Below are positions 61,370 through 64,000 of a stretch of 64,000 bases of DNA, piece after piece. The stretch comes from Epiperipatus broadwayi (taxonomy: Eukaryota; Onychophora; Udeonychophora; Euonychophora; Peripatidae): NCBI GenBank assembly GCA_028023455.1, contig JAQFVV010000970.1:1-64000 (forward strand), written 5' to 3'. A model generated the notes under the pieces. The model was not told the origin of the DNA and ran no database searches. It saw nothing but the letters and a program-made list of their open reading frames with translations. Numbering within the stretch: the first letter of the stretch is position 1; each line of letters begins with the position of its first letter. The translations under genes were made by a program, and so were the position numbers.

Positions 61370-61640
61370 TGGAGGTTGAAGTAGATTGAAGCCTGTCCAT
61401 TAAAGTTTGAAGATTTGCCATCTTATATAAACCGAGCACTTATTATATATATGAGTGGAAGATGATGATCTGGACCAACTGATGAGTGCTGGTTCAGCAT
61501 GAAGTACATATATTGATCATTTATCTTTTTCACATATGTGTGATCATGTGAATTGGTTATATGAGATAGGGTGAATAGCGGAAGAGAGCTTGAAAGTCTG
61601 TGTTCAAATCCCCTATATTATATCATTAGCTATAAAATTA
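61370..61640 (+). repeat. Family B repeat, single partial copy
   Basis: Shares 'gatggaggttgaag', 'cattaaagtttgaagatttgc', the hammerhead block and 'gagcttgaaagtctgtgttc' with the tandem units at 8640-9930. It ends soon after the B-box-like sequence. Confidence 0.8.
61464..61521 (+). ncRNA. Hammerhead ribozyme, type I, family B, near-intact
   Basis: The CTGATGA core is complete at 61479-61485. Stem II is G-TGCTG / CAGCA-T (61486-61500) with loop GTT, and GAA follows at 61501. Stem I pairs gatgatc (61464-61470) with gatcatt (61515-61521) plus a short caa/ttg inner helix. Stem III is degenerate: the A after GAA, needed for the first stem III pair, is G. In other copies this region is atatgtat, a small hairpin. 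It is structurally the best copy of the family but possibly weak. Confidence 0.7.
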
Positions 61641-63688
61641 ATTCAAAAAATTTATCTCAACCAAATTTCAAAACTTATAAGTACCAATTTCAACTTCGAA
61701 AATATTTTTTAAAAATTTTTTTTAGATCAGTATTACTTGTTAGATATGTACTTTTTATTAGCTCAACATAAAGACAAGCATTTATTGCCTTCATTAAGCA
61801 TGGATTAGATGATGTCACATTATTTTCTTCTCATATTTGCATATGAAATTTTACATTTTTTAAAATTTGATATTATTTTTTTAATTTTATATGTAGATTG
61901 CTGTTTCTATTTATTAAATGTTATTTTTAAACTATGTTATATATGTGTGTGTGTATGCACATAAGATGAAATCAAAAGTAAGCATTTTTTAAAACTGAAA
62001 CCATTAGCAATTTATTTAACATATAAGAAGATTCATTAAATTTAAATCTATAGGAATAACTTCTTTCTAATTTACTTGGACAGAAAATATCTAAAAATTG
62101 AAATTTATAAAAATTCATAACATAAACTTGAATAATAAGTGTATGGGGAAAAAAGAATCAAAAAATAAGAAAGCTTATAAGCAAATAAGCTTGGTTTTGA
62201 AACATATATTTATCTGTTTGGACTGTTAGAGAAATACTGATTTTGTTGATAGTAAAATATTAATTTGATCATTGTAAAAGAAGAGAATTGTATTAAAAAT
62301 TACTGATATTTTTGTAATCATATTAAAATCAAATTTTGTATTATTTTAACAGTGAAAAATTCAAAATCTGACTATGAAATTTTTTCATATTATCATATCT
62401 TGCTTCAAATGATATATTTGAATCAAGAGAGAAATGTTTTTTACACAAACTTCTAAAAACAAAAATCTAATAAAAAAAAATCCAAGAATATTATTTTGAA
62501 AAATAATAATAAAACAATTTTTTTTTTAAATCTTTACTTTTTAATTTCAAGTTGTTAGGACTTGATGGAAGTCTGCAGTGAAATTTGAAATTAAAAATTA
62601 GATGAATTTAATTCCTGATCTTATTGATTAGTTATTTTAGTTACTGCAATAATTATTGGCATTATTTCTTCTCTGGTAGATTCTGAGGAGGAGTTAATTG
62701 GATCTGAAATTATTTCAAACTATAATAATCTTTATTAAAATATGAGTGAGATATAATTAGTCAATTGTTTTACAATTTTTTGTAAAACATCTGTAGGCAA
62801 CATGTTTTAAATGATCATAAAATCTTTATCTTTTATCAAAATATTTTGAAAATATTTTTAAAGCAAAAAAATTAAGTATTCAGTGGATTTTTTTAAGGAA
62901 TAACCTTAAGTGAATTCTCATGAATTGTAAATAATGGCTATTTTTTAATTTCCACTATCTCTGATACTTTAAAAAATATGTAATTTATTTTACCATGAGA
63001 AACTGGACAGATTTTGTTTGGACCATAATGATGCTTCACTATTTTTATCCAGAATATATATTTCTGAGCAATATCAGATAAAATCATTTATAAAGTCTGT
63101 GGAAATTAAGTTTATCTGTAGGTATTGGTCTTCTATCGCTGCCATAATAGAAGTCTCATTTATAGAACAAAAAACGGGAACCAATTTTTTTTTTTTTTTT
63201 AAATTAACAGATGAGTTCTGATAATGAGAAACCATAGCATGTTCTGATAAAGAGCAGGGAGATAATTAAATAAAATCTAAATCTTACAGTTAATTAAGTA
63301 ATAGTCAGGATTTTGACTTGTCCTAGTTTCAAAAAAAATAAAAAATTAAAAGACTTGGTTTAAAAAAATATAAATAAGTAAGAAGACACAAATTAGATTT
63401 ACTATACTTTATCAAATATATGTGGAAGTAATTTACAAGGTAAGGTTTATAAATTTTAAATAATATTAAATATCATAACTTTCATATTTTATTTTTGATA
63501 GAAACAAACTTATTTAAAATTATAAATGATTATCTTATATTTGAAAAATAATGGACCTGTCTCAGAAATTACCTTATTTTATATAATGAAATAAGATTTT
63601 ATATAGTGCTATGTTTTATAAACAGTAATAATAATCAGCTATCAAGCTGATGCACATGTGCTTTGAAGATTTAAATTATAAATGAATA
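61641..63688. other. EXOC5 intron 9, nothing recognised
   Basis: Simple A+T-rich DNA. The short open frame at 63018-63221 lacks family features. Confidence 0.45.
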
Positions 63689-64000
63689 CTCTCAATTCCA
63701 AACACAAGATAAAGTCTTTTTGAAAAGATAAAATGAATCATCTATCTTTTCTTACCAAATGTTTATGTATGGGCAAATTTTAAGCATTTGGAAATGAGAA
63801 TAACATATCATAAATTGTAAAGATTTTTGCAAGCATTATTTATTTAAGCATAGTATAAGTAATTTAAAGTGATAATTTAATATCTCATGCTCTCATTTCT
63901 AAATGCTTAAGATTTGCCCATACATAAATGTTTGTAAGAAAAGATAGATGATTCATTCTATCTTTTCAAAAAGACTTTATCTTATGTTTGGAATTGAGAG
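63689..64000. mobile_element. Foldback/MITE-like element at the right edge
   Basis: Inverted arms of about 115 bp: 63689-63805 (ctctcaattccaaacacaag) and 63885-64000 (ends ggaattgagag), enclosing about 80 bp. The sequence before the left arm resembles 20540-20640 (aaatgaatactc.cattcca.acaagataaa), so a dispersed family exists. The right flank is outside the window, so no target duplication can be read. Confidence 0.7.

Overview
This is an A+T-rich (roughly three quarters by eye) animal nuclear window, not a prokaryotic one. It holds the middle of one conserved host gene, on the + strand: the exocyst subunit EXOC5 (Sec10). Nine exons (12497-12635, 21086-21130, 21234-21374, 21495-21571, 21711-21821, 27347-27442, 44180-44339, 50391-50499, 59771-59894) join in phase with GT-AG borders to 334 codons, about the central half of a Sec10 protein. 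The wording of the protein (for example SDLKRDIQARIGTK and YGDETFLSEEVAINLLQET) looks most like arthropod Sec10. With the mix of transposons I suggest an arthropod (arachnid or hemipteran possible), with low confidence at species level. The 5' exons and the 3' third were not found and should lie outside the window.

Almost everything else is intronic or upstream DNA packed with decayed mobile elements. 1-1860: RTE-type LINE (minus). 5829-7623: Penelope-like element (PLE) with reverse transcriptase and GIY-YIG remnants, closed by an inverted copy of its own 3' end. 8640-9930: about 470-bp repeat units, two head-to-tail on each strand and meeting in a palindrome, carrying hammerhead-ribozyme remnants. 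10590-11115: PLE and RTE scraps. Intron 1 of the visible gene: a 411-bp foldback element with a well-formed hammerhead (13223-13633), a 2.39-kb Merlin DNA transposon with perfect 34-bp terminal repeats whose body is mostly a degenerate tandem array (13771-16163), a 2.2-kb unidentified segment between 207-bp direct repeats, and two more foldback/hammerhead copies (19622-20428). Intron 6: a gutted Ty3/gypsy element (28452-36226, minus) whose 5' LTR was split by two later insertions, another hammerhead repeat, and a decayed hAT element (about 40608-43390). Intron 7: LINE and PLE fragments. Intron 8: a LINE fragment, a second Ty3/gypsy element (53294-57176, +) lacking reverse transcriptase and RNase H, with a foldback element inserted in its gag with an 11-bp target duplication, and several dispersed repeats. 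Intron 9: a further near-intact hammerhead repeat and a foldback element at the right edge.

The most interesting theme is two unrelated families of small repeats carrying type I hammerhead motifs (foldback family A; tandem 470-bp family B, retrozyme-like) in the same locus as several GIY-YIG PLE remnants, the class of retroelement known to be associated with hammerheads in animals. No tRNA, rRNA or CRISPR array was seen, and no transposon in the window looks able to move on its own.
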